Below are positions 1 to 14,171 of a stretch of DNA of 64,000 nt, one piece after another. The stretch comes from Epiperipatus broadwayi (taxonomy: Eukaryota; Onychophora; Udeonychophora; Euonychophora; Peripatidae). Under the pieces are notes generated by a model. That model searched no databases and was not told where the DNA came from. It worked only from the letters and a program-made list of their open reading frames with translations. Each line of letters begins with the position of its first letter. Position 1 is the first letter of the stretch. A program made the position numbers and the translations under genes. Location: the NCBI GenBank assembly GCA_028023455.1, contig JAQFVV010006313.1:2302992-2366991 (forward strand), read 5' to 3'.

Positions 1-2182
<2,182 letters not shown>

Positions 2183-2195
2183 ATTCTCCCACCGT
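2183..2195 (-). other. Polypurine tract of element 1
   Basis: On the minus strand the bases just before the LTR start TGTAACCT read ACGGTGGGAGAAT, a purine-rich run in the position expected for plus-strand DNA priming in reverse transcription. It is not a long uninterrupted tract, so the call rests on both position and composition. Confidence 0.6.
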
Positions 2196-2303
2196 TATAA
2201 TAAATAAAAAATAAAATAATATATGCATTTTTAACACTTCTTATGTTAGTACTAAGTTTATATCCTACTTCTTTCTTATGTCAATAAATACAGTTTACAG
2301 GAT

Positions 2304-2618
2304 TTAATTTTGCTTGGGATATGGTAGTAAGCTTCGGGCATTATAGGTACCTCTTGTTCCATCAGGGGTTGAGACCAAAAAAGCATTCTCACCCACTTGT
2401 TTCACAATTTCATAGGGGCCTTCATAAAGATACATGAATTTTCTAAACATATGTTTCCAGAGATTACTCACATGGGGAGTTCTAATTAAAACAAAATCAT
2501 GGACTTTAAAAGGATGTGGACTGGTTTTGGAATAACGAGTGCGTTTATCACCCATCTTTTTAAGGTTAATTCTGGCCAGAGTTTGGTCATGTTCCACATT
2601 ATGCTGTTCCCCATATGT
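2304..2618 (-). pseudogene. Integrase C-terminal remnant (end of pol)
   Basis: About 105 codons are open, bounded upstream by a stop, with no convincing ATG. The frame contains FKVHDFVLIRTP, then KFMYLYEGPYEIVKQVGENAFLV and a final RGTYNARSLLPY. This pattern of a basic/aromatic entry strand, an EGPY.I turn and a closing R.L.PY is typical of the C-terminal SH3-like domain of Gypsy-class integrases. The zinc-binding and catalytic core domains are absent. The stop lies about 108 bp before the polypurine tract, as expected for the end of pol. It is a remnant left by the internal deletion and is unlikely to make a functional enzyme. Confidence 0.8.
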
Positions 2619-2688
2619 TTAAAAATAGAGCCCCGAAGTGAGGAACGTTCCTGCGAGGTCCTTTTTAATTTAATGCCCGCTACTTTTA

Positions 2689-4794
2689 CTACCTTTTATA
2701 TATTTTCTTTGGTATTGTTGGGATACCACTAGTAGAAGGCTGATTCTCATTCAGAATTCTACTCTTAACTGTTGGCCTACTGAGGTGGCTATTCTGTCTA
2801 CCATAGGGATTTGTCCTATAATATCCTTTTTCTCTAAGTAACTTCCTCCTTCCCATATGTGACCTATCTGCGAAATTGATATTACTCACCATTGGATGGG
2901 TGTCTCTATTTACCCTAATTCTATTATCAATATTCCTATCGCTGGTCTCTAACGAATCTAAAATTTCTACTACCTCTTCTATGGTATGTCTGTCAGCAGC
3001 AATCAAGATCTGCTCTATATGCCTCGACAGATTATGGCGAATTATTCGCACAATTTGTGTCTCAGATAAAGGATAAGCTGTCAAGGTTTTCAATTTGACG
3101 GCCTGACTCCTGAAAAACTGAGTATAACTACCCTTATTTACATGATATCTTTCCTGAGATATCTGATATCTCAGGTTATCTTGGCGGTCTTCCCCCCAAA
3201 AACTGGCTAACATAAGATATTTGAAGTCTCCATATGTTTCTGGTTTAATAAATAATGATTGCCACCAGTCTTTAGATGCTGCACACAAATGGTTAGCGGC
3301 AATAGCAATCTTTTCTATCTCAGATAAATGACATAAGGTGAATAACTCCTCCAGATTCTGGAGATACTCATGTGGATTCTCTAGATATTCACCTCTAAAA
3401 AAATTTATTTTTAAGAATTTTAAGGCCATGAAGCTATTACTTTCTGGCTCTAGCATGACTTTACTTCTAGCCTCCTTTAATGGATCATATATTGATTCTA
3501 CTGGATTAAATACCGTATGTAACTCAGATATTACTTGGTTATTATGACCATTATTTGTTTCCTCTACTTGAGTTTCAGATAAACCTTTACTTTGAACAAC
3601 TTTTTTACTTTTTGTAAAATTATCCCTATTATAGTCTATAGCTTGCATTCGACTCTCTAATTCTAACTTATAGTTCTGCCATTCACAGTCTATTCTTTTT
3701 GAACTATCTTTTAGGCCTACATTTAAGTGTTTAATCTGTTGTTCCAATTGGTTAATAGTTTCATCTTTATCTATCCCGAATTTATCTTCTAACCTTTGAT
3801 AGACTTTACTCTCACACTGAGTCATTAATTCCCCTATTTCATCTTGGAGATTATTATGTAATAGCTGTGCATTACTCTTTATTATATCATTAAAATTTTC
3901 TACTCTTCCCATAACTTGACTTAGCTCACTTTCTAGATTTTGATTAATCTCACATTGGGTTAACTCTTGAGTTTCTAGTTTAGCTATTAATCTGGTAATC
4001 TGGCTCTGACATCCTTTCACTACATTGTCAGGTGCTAGAGTTATATTTTTAACTTCATCTTTCAAATTACTGACTTCACTTCTAGCACTGTCTAATTCTC
4101 CCTTAATAGATTCAACTCTATCCTGAACTTCTCTTTGAAATACTACTGTTTCCTTATGATAATTTCTTATTTCCTGTACTTCATTGTTTAATACAATATA
4201 TTGACTTTTAAAGTCCTGCTGGATAGCCTCAATCATATTTTCTGCCCTTTCAGAATTTGTTTCAATCTCTTTCCTTATTCTTATTTCCAGCTTTTCAGAG
4301 GCCAATTTTGATTTTTCTACATGATTTCTCAAATCTTCCCTTAAGTCCTTTATCTCCTGTACTTGATTTTGAGATGTCTCTTTGATCTCCTGCATTTGAT
4401 TCTCTAATTTAATATTTAAATTTTGTATCTGACTTTTTAATTCACTTTTTAATTCACTATTTGAGTTTTGTATCTGACTTTTTAATTCACTATTTGATTG
4501 TTCTAATTTACTATTTGAGTTTTGGATCTGACTTTTTAATTCACTTTTTAATTCACTATTTGATTTTTCTAATTTTTTCAAGAATTCCTCCAATGTATTT
4601 CTCATTAATTGATCTGGCTCATTTTCATGTTTTCCCTTTATTATTGTGGCTTCTTCTGGGTTAGCTATATCCAAATCTTCCCCTTCCTCTTTTAATTCTA
4701 CACTAAAATATGGAGTCTGTGTATCAGGGGATTGTAACTCTTGGGATCCTCCCAAATCCTCAGATATACTATGATTATCTTTGTTTTCACTCAT
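2689..4794 (-). CDS. gag: Gag polyprotein of element 1 (Gypsy-type capsid with long coiled-coil N-terminus)
   Basis: The frame is intact at 701 residues. Residues 1-60 are acidic. Residues about 65-390 are strongly heptad-like, with near-repeats of the motif NSELKSQIQ at about 78-125, then long E/K/Q-rich helices. Residues about 455-620 match the retrotransposon Gag capsid family: NFFRGEYLENPHEYLQ, then AAS.DWWQSL, a YGDFKYLMLASFW stretch, and a final helix region with R.IR.NLS. The basic C-terminus has no CCHC zinc knuckle, which may have been lost with the adjoining pol deletion. The ATG follows a 0.55-kb leader after the primer site. The protein would assemble virus-like particles in the cytoplasm. 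An uninterrupted frame with no pol beside it suggests supply of enzymes in trans. Confidence 0.88.
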   Translation of the reverse strand: MSENKDNHSISEDLGGSQELQSPDTQTPYFSVELKEEGEDLDIANPEEATIIKGKHENEPDQLMRNTLEEFLKKLEKSNSELKSELKSQIQNSNSKLEQSNSELKSQIQNSNSELKSELKSQIQNLNIKLENQMQEIKETSQNQVQEIKDLREDLRNHVEKSKLASEKLEIRIRKEIETNSERAENMIEAIQQDFKSQYIVLNNEVQEIRNYHKETVVFQREVQDRVESIKGELDSARSEVSNLKDEVKNITLAPDNVVKGCQSQITRLIAKLETQELTQCEINQNLESELSQVMGRVENFNDIIKSNAQLLHNNLQDEIGELMTQCESKVYQRLEDKFGIDKDETINQLEQQIKHLNVGLKDSSKRIDCEWQNYKLELESRMQAIDYNRDNFTKSKKVVQSKGLSETQVEETNNGHNNQVISELHTVFNPVESIYDPLKEARSKVMLEPESNSFMALKFLKINFFRGEYLENPHEYLQNLEELFTLCHLSEIEKIAIAANHLCAASKDWWQSLFIKPETYGDFKYLMLASFWGEDRQDNLRYQISQERYHVNKGSYTQFFRSQAVKLKTLTAYPLSETQIVRIIRHNLSRHIEQILIAADRHTIEEVVEILDSLETSDRNIDNRIRVNRDTHPMVSNINFADRSHMGRRKLLREKGYYRTNPYGRQNSHLSRPTVKSRILNENQPSTSGIPTIPKKIYKR

Positions 4795-5346
4795 ATTAAA
4801 ATTCTTACTCTTTTAGTATTTAACAGTACTGAAATATTAGCAATGAACTATTAATAAATTTATCGATAAGAAATTATTGACAAGACATCCTGCCTCCATG
4901 CCTCTCCTACCAAAACAATCTACACCAAAAATTATGCTCTGACATTTAATATCCCTAAAGCTACAACATTAACTACTAAATATGCTTTTTTTTTTCACAT
5001 GCTTCTTGGTCCATATAAATCTCATTAGATATTATGTAATATAGCATAAGTGCCAATCACAAGACCAGACAAACAGATCATCATAAATGATAAAATCATT
5101 ACAGTGTTTTATGGAATTGCCTACAGACCACAACATCATAAACTGACAACTTAATTATTTATTTTTCAGTGGCAAAAGATTAGATCATATAATAGATATT
5201 CACACAATATCTTATGGCTAAAACAATTCATTATTGGCAAATATTTTTAATCAATGAATAACTAATCCATTCAAGTGCAAACAATATTAATATTGACTTC
5301 AAGAAAAGTTTACTTAATTCCTCGTGGCCAGCTATAGCCATCGAAG
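4795..5346 (-). other. Untranslated leader of element 1
   Basis: A 0.55-kb stretch between the primer-binding site and the Gag start. It is AT-rich except for the last 60 bp next to the primer site. No open frame or repeat of note is visible. In retroelements this region usually carries the packaging signal, but none can be pointed to by eye. Confidence 0.6.
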
Positions 5347-5367
5347 GCCCCTGTAGTTGGGCGGCCA
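5347..5367 (-). other. Primer-binding site of element 1 (Lys-type-like)
   Basis: The minus strand reads TGGCCGCCCAAC followed by a G-rich stretch. It resembles a tRNA-Lys type primer site (TGGCGCCCAAC) with one extra C. It lies two bases inside the proposed LTR end GGTTATA, the normal spacing for a primer site. A second candidate LTR edge at 5401 (TGTAA, mirrored by TTACA at the other end) would put the site 33 bases away, which is less likely. Confidence 0.6.
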
Positions 5368-5369
5368 TT

Positions 5370-8300
5370 TATAACCTAAAAAAATAACCTCTGTTTATTC
5401 TGTAATTATTTATTAGTTTAGTTTGCACTAATTTTTCAGGTTGTTGTTAAGGAAACCAAAATAAAGCAACATATCCATTAATTTTCCAATATGATCTAAA
5501 ATACTTTTCATATAATACAATTGTACATTCAATTCTCTTAAGCCATGCCACGATTGTAATAACAACAATAATTGATCACTTATTAATTTAAAGAATAATT
5601 ATAATAATATTAATCTCAGGGTTCTTTGTTTCATGTAAGGAAATGCTCGGCAGTATTGTGTTGTCGCATATGACTGGCATTCTGGTCGGCTATAGGAACC
5701 ATTTATTTTACTTAAATTCAATGTGTCTTCATCTCTCATATCCACTGCTATATTATTTAATGACATGATAATTCTATTCAATAATAACATATAATTTTGA
5801 ATAATACAGCCTATTTTTTTTTTCAGAATCTCAGTCAGAATAATAAAAAGACAAGGGTGCTTTTTGTGTCCTTCCATCATCCATGACAACACAATAATAT
5901 AACTAAGATTTATTACTTAAACAATTTAACTAAATGGGAATGGAATAATGTGCCACCAAAGTTAATGGTTTGGGAATAAATTCTTTTTTTTTTTTTTACA
6001 CAAAGGTGAATGTTTAGTCTTAAGTTTTCAACTCCATAAATAATTATCATTAAACTAAAATATAATGACATATTCCGATCTGCTTAACTTTATTTATCTG
6101 GTATATTAAGTTTTTAAGAATTTGGAATGATTTCGGACTCAAGAAAAGGTTTTGCAAATATTGTGCAAACACTTATATTTAGCATATAAAAACAAAAAAA
6201 AATGAATCTACAACAAATTTTAACAAGACTATAATTTATTATTATCACAAAAAAAAATATATGAACATTTCTTCAATAATCCCATAGTAATACAAAAATA
6301 TAAAATATAACTGACATTAATCTGTATACTCTTTTGGTTATGGACTAGAGGTTACTACTTCTCCTGTATGCAATCATATGGATTGATTAACTAAAGGTAC
6401 ATTTCATTACCAATACATTGTTTATTACATTTTGGTAACCTTGTAGAAGCTTTTATTCAAAATTATTGACTAACTATTTTTGTTTTTCTTTTTTTTATTT
6501 TTTAAAATGATTAATCCAATCATATGCAATACGCAAAATATTAAATTTATTTCTAATACATTTACTTTATTTATGGTCTTTAATGGGATAACCTATTCTA
6601 ATTATAGGCCAGTTATCATAAGTTACAATTACCATCTTACATTTAACTTAATGCTAACTTAAGTTATGATACAAATTTTATTCATACGTATAATTTTAAA
6701 TATGAGTATTATTTAATTACTAACCAGAATTAAATATTGCATTTGAATATTCCTTCAGTAAATAAGCGTTTTAAATTACGCAATTTTAATTACTTTCTCC
6801 ATTGATTTACTTGTCAAATACTAGCAATATTTAGCAGCACAATACAGATATTGATCTTAGTTACTAACGCACTATTTATACTAGAGTGGATCTTGAGGAA
6901 CTAACACCTCCAATATAACCTTTATCTTGCCCGAACTTTCAAAATTAAGCACAATAATCAACACCTTCCATGGTGGAGCTATTTTTATTTTCACATGAGG
7001 AATATGGAATAACCACGAAGGTCTGTAAAGTAATCTACTACATTAAAATATTTTGGTGGTTTCTTGCCTCTTACTTCGGCATACAATGAACACACACCAA
7101 ATACAATCCTCTCCTGGGATTTAAACGAATGAAGCATACTAAATGCTAGATAAATTCTTGATTGTCCTATCTATGAGAATCGATCACTTGGGCTATAAAA
7201 ATACCCAAACATTATATTTAAAATCTTCCTCTCATGGAAAACAAAGCTTTTGGGGAGATCATTTTTCATCCCACAAAATAAATACATTATAATTATTACC
7301 TATGTGAATATTAAGCATATACCAATGCTATATCTGGGCAGGATAAGTAAATACACTGATTATAATAAACTTATGTTACCGTGTATACTTTGATCAACAT
7401 CTGAAATCAATGGACATTATAAAATAAAAGTATAATAATTTTAATTTTAATAAAGGAACATTCAAAAATAGTTGGTAGCATACTATCTTAAACTAAATAA
7501 AGTGGATGTGTTATTTAAGAATAATTAGGAATAAATTCCTCAATTAATACAGTATAAATTCGTTTCAAAACTTTAACAAGAAATATTTTGTTATAGCATT
7601 TTTTTTTTCTTTAGTTACTTCTGATAATTTTCAATATTTATTTTACCCCTTAAATATCTAAATATTTTTCTTTTACGTATCTAACATACAAAATTTCTAC
7701 CTACAATTGTATGTAATAATTAAAACATATTTTATAGATTTTTTCTTTCGTGTTAAATATCAACTTAACCTATAATAATTATATTAAAACATACCTTTGT
7801 CATTACAAGGCTATTAAATATCACTTGACCATACAGACTTTAACCTATGTGATATAACAAAAAAAATACATATCATTTATAACTTAGTTTTAAACAATCA
7901 TTAATTAACACGTGCATATTCTCTCATTAGAAAATGTTTTTCTGTTGAGCAATTGGTCCAGGTGAAGAGCTTTATCCAGTTGTATTTCACGAAGCAAGTT
8001 TAAAAACAATAAACGCATGGTATTGTTTCCTTTAAATAAAAGTTTTCTCTTATTTTGTGCGTTTAATAAATTAGGTAAAGGAAAATATAGCAGAATTGAA
8101 GATTAATTCTTACTTGAATTAAACTGCTACAATTTTGGGATCCAAAGAATATAAAATATACATATTCTAACATAATGAACAGTTGACGATAGACGATAAA
8201 CATACACAATTCTTTTCTTTTTTATTATTGACGATACATACAATTCATATTAGCTAGCTTACTTATGGACGAAAATGCGCAATTTTTCCTAGATTATTCT

Positions 8301-9644
8301 GATAATAACTGCAGCTGATTTACATGTATAGGAAGTTTTACTAACTCCAACTGATGTGTAATATAATATATCATTTATTTTTATCATTAAGTCACTAAGA
8401 TATTTGGTTTTGTTCATACTTTAGGAATTATAAATTTTTTTAACGGTAACTTCTCCGTAAGAATGCCCCTATATAACTTTTCCTATATTTACTCTGAGAA
8501 AGTTTATATATATTTTTATTTTATTTTTTTTTTAAAAAAATATACAGGTGCATAATTTAATCTTATTTATCATTACTATTATTTCCAGACAATTCTTGGT
8601 GAATAAAACATATTTTAACGTATGTAACTACATTACTTGTAACGGCAGACAATATTGAGAAAGAGCGCGAAAATGTTTCTAGTTGATTTTCCTTGGTTTC
8701 AAAATATTTCTTTCAATTATTATTATTATTTTTTCTATACCAAGAAAATATCAATAAATGACATAAAGTTAATAAATAATCAATTTTGTCTTGGAAATCG
8801 CTTCCTTTCCTTAATTTAGATATAATATAATTTTTCGTGAATCATTTAGTTACATCTGTCATTTTTGAACTTTAGCGTGAGACTATAAAATTTTAAGTAT
8901 AAAAGGTTTTTAAATAGGTAGATGGCACAGAAAATCAGGATGTCTTATCAAAAAAATTTAGCCACACATTATATTATTAAAATTTTACTTTGATTACATT
9001 TATTTCTGCAAAATAAAATGAAAAAAATTGAGTTACCAAATTTCAGCACTGTTCCTTCCTTAAAAACTAAAAGCAGACTATATATATATATATATATTTA
9101 CTTTAGCAACCTCTTACAGAAAAATAATCATTTGATTATAACATAAACAAAAGAAAGGAAAAACCTATTACAATCATATAGTTTTCAGTATTATTTACCT
9201 GGATTACAAAGTAATTTGACAATATAAAAAAATAATAATAAATACATTAAATTAACAATCAGTGATGTATAATTCTTTAAACATTATTTCTTTTTTTTTT
9301 TTCACAAAAAAAAATTACCAGAAGTTATTGTGCTTTATGATAAGACATTCATCCAACTCTCCCCTCTACCCATCCAAAATCAATTACTGTTTACCTTTTA
9401 TACCATATTAATTTGCTCTAATTATTAATATCTCAATTAAATTATTCATGTTCTCTCTTTAAAAATGACATTGAGTTATTAAATCTATTAGTTATTCACC
9501 CAAAACATGCCAAAGTGAGTGAATAGCATACTTTATTAATCAATTATTACTATTGTTATTTTATCTTTTTTATTTCTTTAAAGAATAGCATTGTTTTCCT
9601 GCAGAAATAATGCCAAGTAAACCAAGTGTCAATAACACTAGGTT

Positions 9645-9647
<3 letters not shown>
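5370..9647 (-). repeat. 5' LTR of element 1, about 4.28 kb
   Basis: The right end is ggttaca at 9641-9647. The left end is placed at TATAACCTA (5370), the near-inverse of the right end, next to the primer site. The segment 5445-9647 is collinear with the solo LTR at 44903-49989, and 7517-9647 with the partial 3' LTR. A length over 4 kb is far above the few hundred bases usual for Gypsy LTRs. Two short open frames on the LTR (97 codons at 5599-5892, 60 codons at 6480-6662) recur in the solo copy. Their differences are mostly amino-acid changing, so they do not look selected. Confidence 0.87.
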
Positions 9648-9714
<67 letters not shown>

Positions 9715-9741
9715 ACACTAGGTTACAATATATATATATAT
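9648..9741. repeat. TA arrays with a duplicated LTR-end sequence
   Basis: A TA array of about 65 bp directly abuts the LTR end. It is followed by a second copy of the LTR-terminal sequence aacactaggttaca (9714-9727) and more TA repeat. Either slippage copied the LTR tip or an older LTR end already sat in the same TA array. Confidence 0.85.
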
Positions 9742-12700
9742 ATACTCCTAGAATGACAAAATATCTTATTAGCCTCTGCTTAATGAAGGTTCATCCTAAA
9801 TATCATACTCAAACATTTTAATAAATATAAACATTTATGTGGCAACTCAACGGGTCAAAGATTTAGGCATATAACTATAATTAAAAATTTCTTAAAATTG
9901 ACCTTAAATTATCTCAGCTAATGTAAGTTAAATAAAATATATATTTGTCTTTTAAAAAAAAATCTAAATTAACACTTATTTTAATATTTTATTTAAACTA
10001 GTTTTCTGACCTTCATAATTTTATTTAGATTAAAATCATAATTTAAACTTTTGAATGAATATTACTAAAGAAAAGCAAAATATTTGAGCCAGGTGAAGAA
10101 GGGGGATTGAAACATCTTTTATTAATTAGCTTTTTTATGTTAGAGTAAATATGATTATTGGAATTTACAAAATGAAAATATATTTACGTAATAGCTTTCA
10201 TCAACTGATCATTCAATAACTGAATATAGAACATATGTATGACTTTAAATGACCACATATAGCAATACTTTCTCAGTTATTCTTGAATATATACAGATTA
10301 GTCTAATTTATATGTATAAAATGGATTAGATAATATCAAAGTAACATATAATATATAAAAAGTAAAGAAAGAACACAAATATGAATTGTTTAATTTTTTT
10401 CAGTATTTAGAGATTGCAGAGATGTCTATAAGAATTTAGTAGTTCTGAAATTATTTTTGCTAGGGGTTTGAAACATAGCAATGTATGAAGAGCAGTGTGT
10501 AGATGTAATGAAGTCACATGCTCCATGGTGAGCACATCATATTCACTTGATCTTTTGGATGACTCTTTTTCTCAGCGATTTATAGTTAATTTGTTATTAT
10601 GATGACTTGTTAGTTATTCAGATTAGAAGTTGAACAAGAAAGACATAAGTGTCTAGATAGCTTATTCTTTATATTTTTTAAATGGGGGCATGGTTAATTA
10701 ACAGGTTCAATACATATATCATTACAGGATTGTCAACAGACTTCAGAGGTGTAATAGTTCATAGACCACATTGGGATTCAAGCACATGCTATCCTAGGAT
10801 TCCAATGGTAGAATCTTGAGAGCTTCTGGAAATATTTGTTGAGGCTTATTGACAATCTTTTGAAGAATTTTCTGATAGTGATCTTTATTCTATATTTACC
10901 AAGTTATTTATATTATTTGTTTTGTTGATAAATAATTTTGATCAGCAAATCTTAAATTTAATGTATTAATTAACAAAATTTCTAAATTCAAAATATCTTT
11001 TGTTATTAATTAAAATTTAATAATAATGATTAAATCTACTGTGTCTATAACTAATCATGCATTTTGCCTTTACAAATGTATTACACTATAATATTATGAC
11101 ATTTTAGATAGATTTAATTTCAACTGTTTCTCTAAGAATGTTCTCAAATTTTCTATGAAGTTATATATTTTGAACATCTTGCCTTTACAACTAATTGTTT
11201 TTCTGCCAACTTATACCCAAACATGCAAATGCTTGCATTCTATTCTATAAGTCTTTAAAGCAAATATTTTAATAAAATAAGTTTTTTCTCTATAGTAGAA
11301 TTTAAAATATTGAAAACAAATTGTCATGAAACATATATATGTAAGCATATATGTATATTGTTTCAATATATATTTAATCGGATAATATTTGTCAATGAAC
11401 CTTTTTTAATAATAATAATTTAAATAATTAAAAAAAAATGCGGTAATTTGGTTTGTACACTTTTTTTTATTCCATTATGCATCACATATAAAAAGGTCAA
11501 CTACTTGAGCTACCATGAAAATTATTTTTGTCAGTAATTTTAGTACTTTTTTGATATAGTGTTGTATATATTTATTTTATTTTATATCTAGAAGCGAACT
11601 ATTATCCTTCGCGGTGTAGTTCAGAGATAGAATTACAGTTTTTTTAAAAGCTGCAGAGTACTACATCACCTTCTTAACAAAATTTACAAAAAAAAAAAAA
11701 AACTTTTAATATTATTATATCCTCATCTTAATATACATTTATTAATTTTAATAATAAAAGCGTGACGAAATTTCAATAATTATTGCTTGCTCAAATTAAA
11801 TATCTGATATTATTTTAGTAAAAATTAATATATATATACTTTTTGAAATTATAATATATATGTATAGATAATTTTTTTGAAAAAGCTTCGACTTTTTAAG
11901 TATAAGATATATTTCTTTACTACGTACTTATTATTTTTTTTATAAATCTTGAAGATTTGTTTAAACTTATTTTTTCTCATAAACATATCAGATTCCAAAT
12001 CGTCTAACATGAACATTTTCTATTTTATAAAGATGCAAAACTACCGATTGTTGGGAAAAGAAAAACAAATAGAAAGAGATAAATTACTTATGAGAAATAT
12101 AAGAGTTCAGTAAATCCTCTGCATTTCTCATTATTATTACTTTTATTTAATAGTCTAAATAAGAACTTTTAAATATATATGCAAGGATACACACACACAC
12201 ATATATATATATCATTATTAGTTTAAATGTACTAAATTTTGATTTCTCTCTGCTGCGAATCGTTATTACATAATTAATCTCTTGATATCTAGCTCCCAGA
12301 ACAAGAATAATGAAACTTTGTAAGTAGAAAAGCTAAACGGCTTTAATAAATTATAATCTCTTTTGCAGATAGTTACTGAAATAAAATATAATCTAAACAT
12401 TGTATAGAATTTGAGGTTTTAAGTTTTGTATTTAAAAATTCATTACTTTATGTGAATATATTATAAACATTAAAAATAAAATGAATATTATGCGTTGAGT
12501 TTTTTAATTATCAGTAGGATCCTTCTAGTCTAAATACTGACAAAATGTTGCATTAAAAAAAAAAAATCGAAACCAGTATATACAGTTAATATTTTCTATA
12601 GAATAATTGCCTATTTAGTTATCGCTGGTTTGGGAATATAACTTAGATTAGATATATTAGCTGTTTTTGATATTCAAACCGCGTAATCTTAGTGATATAA

Positions 12701-13004
12701 TAATCTAGATGAGATTATTTTATTGATTTTTAAATAGTTTACTAATTTGTTGATATGACTTTAAAAACATTTTGTATATTTAATATGAAGTTCAATGAAA
12801 GAGTGTGCATTAATAATTTGTTAATAACAGCAAAGTTTTTATAATAAAAAAGTTTATATAACAACATAACAGGTTCACAAGACAACACAAATTTTAAATA
12901 TTTATTTTCTGCAGAACAATATAATACTCCAATTGAATAAATTAATGGAATTCCAAAATAATATTTGCATTATATGAAGTGCAATTGTATAACATCTTCA
13001 TTAA
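9742..13004. other. AT-rich DNA without recognised genes
   Basis: No credible coding region. The part at about 10400-10870 is slightly less AT-rich than its surroundings and may be an old decayed repeat, but no family can be named. Short microsatellites occur (CA then TA at about 12190-12212). The rest is low-complexity AT sequence. Confidence 0.6.
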
Positions 13005-13129
13005 TAATATTTACTAAGGCTGTAAACCTCAAGAATATGCGCGTGAAAATGCAAGGTAGGGACCTCTACAGGTCTTAATCACAAGCTAACGCGCATGTTC
13101 TTGAAGTTTACAAGCCTTAATAAATATTA
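13005..13129. mobile_element. 125-bp hairpin (MITE-like) element
   Basis: The 40-bp left arm starting TAATATTTACTAAGGC (13005-13043) is matched by the inverse of the right arm (13089-13129), with a few mismatches and one gap. The arms contain GCGCG, unusual in this AT-rich setting. The 45-bp centre encodes nothing. Size and shape fit a miniature inverted-repeat element. No target duplication can be defined with confidence. Confidence 0.7.
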
Positions 13130-14143
13130 CTTACGTAATCAATGTGCGTTTAAATAAATTTATAATTATATCTTCATTAATGTAGAAAAGACACAAGCAC
13201 AGATAATTGATAAAATTATTATTTATTTTAAATAAATTATCACAACTAAGGAAAATACGATAAATTTTTTCTGAATGTTCCAGAAGAAATATAATAGTTT
13301 GTCTTAATATTTATTTTCAACAAACTTAAACTATAGTGAATTTAAAGTGATTCCATACAAACAAACATACTTTAATCATTGATTAAAGCATCTTTATAAC
13401 ACTTTGGAATAAATTAATTTTTTAAAATAATTCAAATGAATAAATTATGAGAATAATATTAATATTCTTTATATGTGATCCATATAAACTGTCCTAAATA
13501 ATGATTGGAATTAATTAAAGTTTATAGAATAGAAAACAACATAGGGAAGTATTTCTCTAGCTTAAAATTTTATCATAGTATTTCTTCACATTTACCGACG
13601 CTTTGAAGTCTTTCACTTCACAATAAAATGTGTTATACATTTCAAAATGCAGATATTGTCTGTAGGGAGTAACAGTATGGCAAGATATGGGATGTATATT
13701 GCTTAAATGATGGTAAGGCTTTAGCCACACTTTATAAAATAAAAATTTATGTAAATGAAGTGTGGTTCTCCAAATGTGAAATTATAATAATAATTTCAAC
13801 CGACTTTTTTCTTTTTAAGTGTGTACAGATGCTTATATTAATAATAGTGAAGTTGATCACATGATTTTAATTAGAATCAGTAATTAATATTGGGGCAGAG
13901 TTTTAATTAACTGGCATGACTATAACCATTTCTAAACAGGTCTTCTAAAAATGAATTTAACCTTGAACCTTGTCTAGACTTGATTAAACAAATAAAAAAC
14001 TAATAATCAACTCTATTTAATTAATTACTTTCATTTATTTAATACAAGTATCTTTTGTTTTATTTAAAAGTTCTCAAAAATTATGACTCAATTAATTTAC
14101 TTTAATATTAAGATAAAATAAATCTTCACATGATCACTATCTT
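13130..14143. other. AT-rich DNA without recognised genes
   Basis: About 1 kb of AT-rich sequence upstream of the RTE 3' end on the plus strand. No coding region, named repeat or structured element is visible. Confidence 0.55.
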
Positions 14144-14171
14144 ATCATCATCATCATCATCATCATCATCA
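14144..14171 (-). repeat. (TGA)n 3' tail of the RTE element
   Basis: A simple TCA/TGA trinucleotide run directly following, and containing, the stop codon of the reverse transcriptase frame. It marks the 3' terminus used to prime reverse transcription at the target. Confidence 0.85.

Noticed and set aside
5599-5892. 97-codon frame inside the LTR, conserved at 45060-45353 in the solo LTR
   Set aside because: The conservation follows from the LTRs being copies; most differences between them change the amino acid, so there is no sign of selection for a protein.
6480-6662. 60-codon frame in the LTR, also at 45941-46123
   Set aside because: It is Phe-rich, from a poly-T tract, with no motif and no selection signal.
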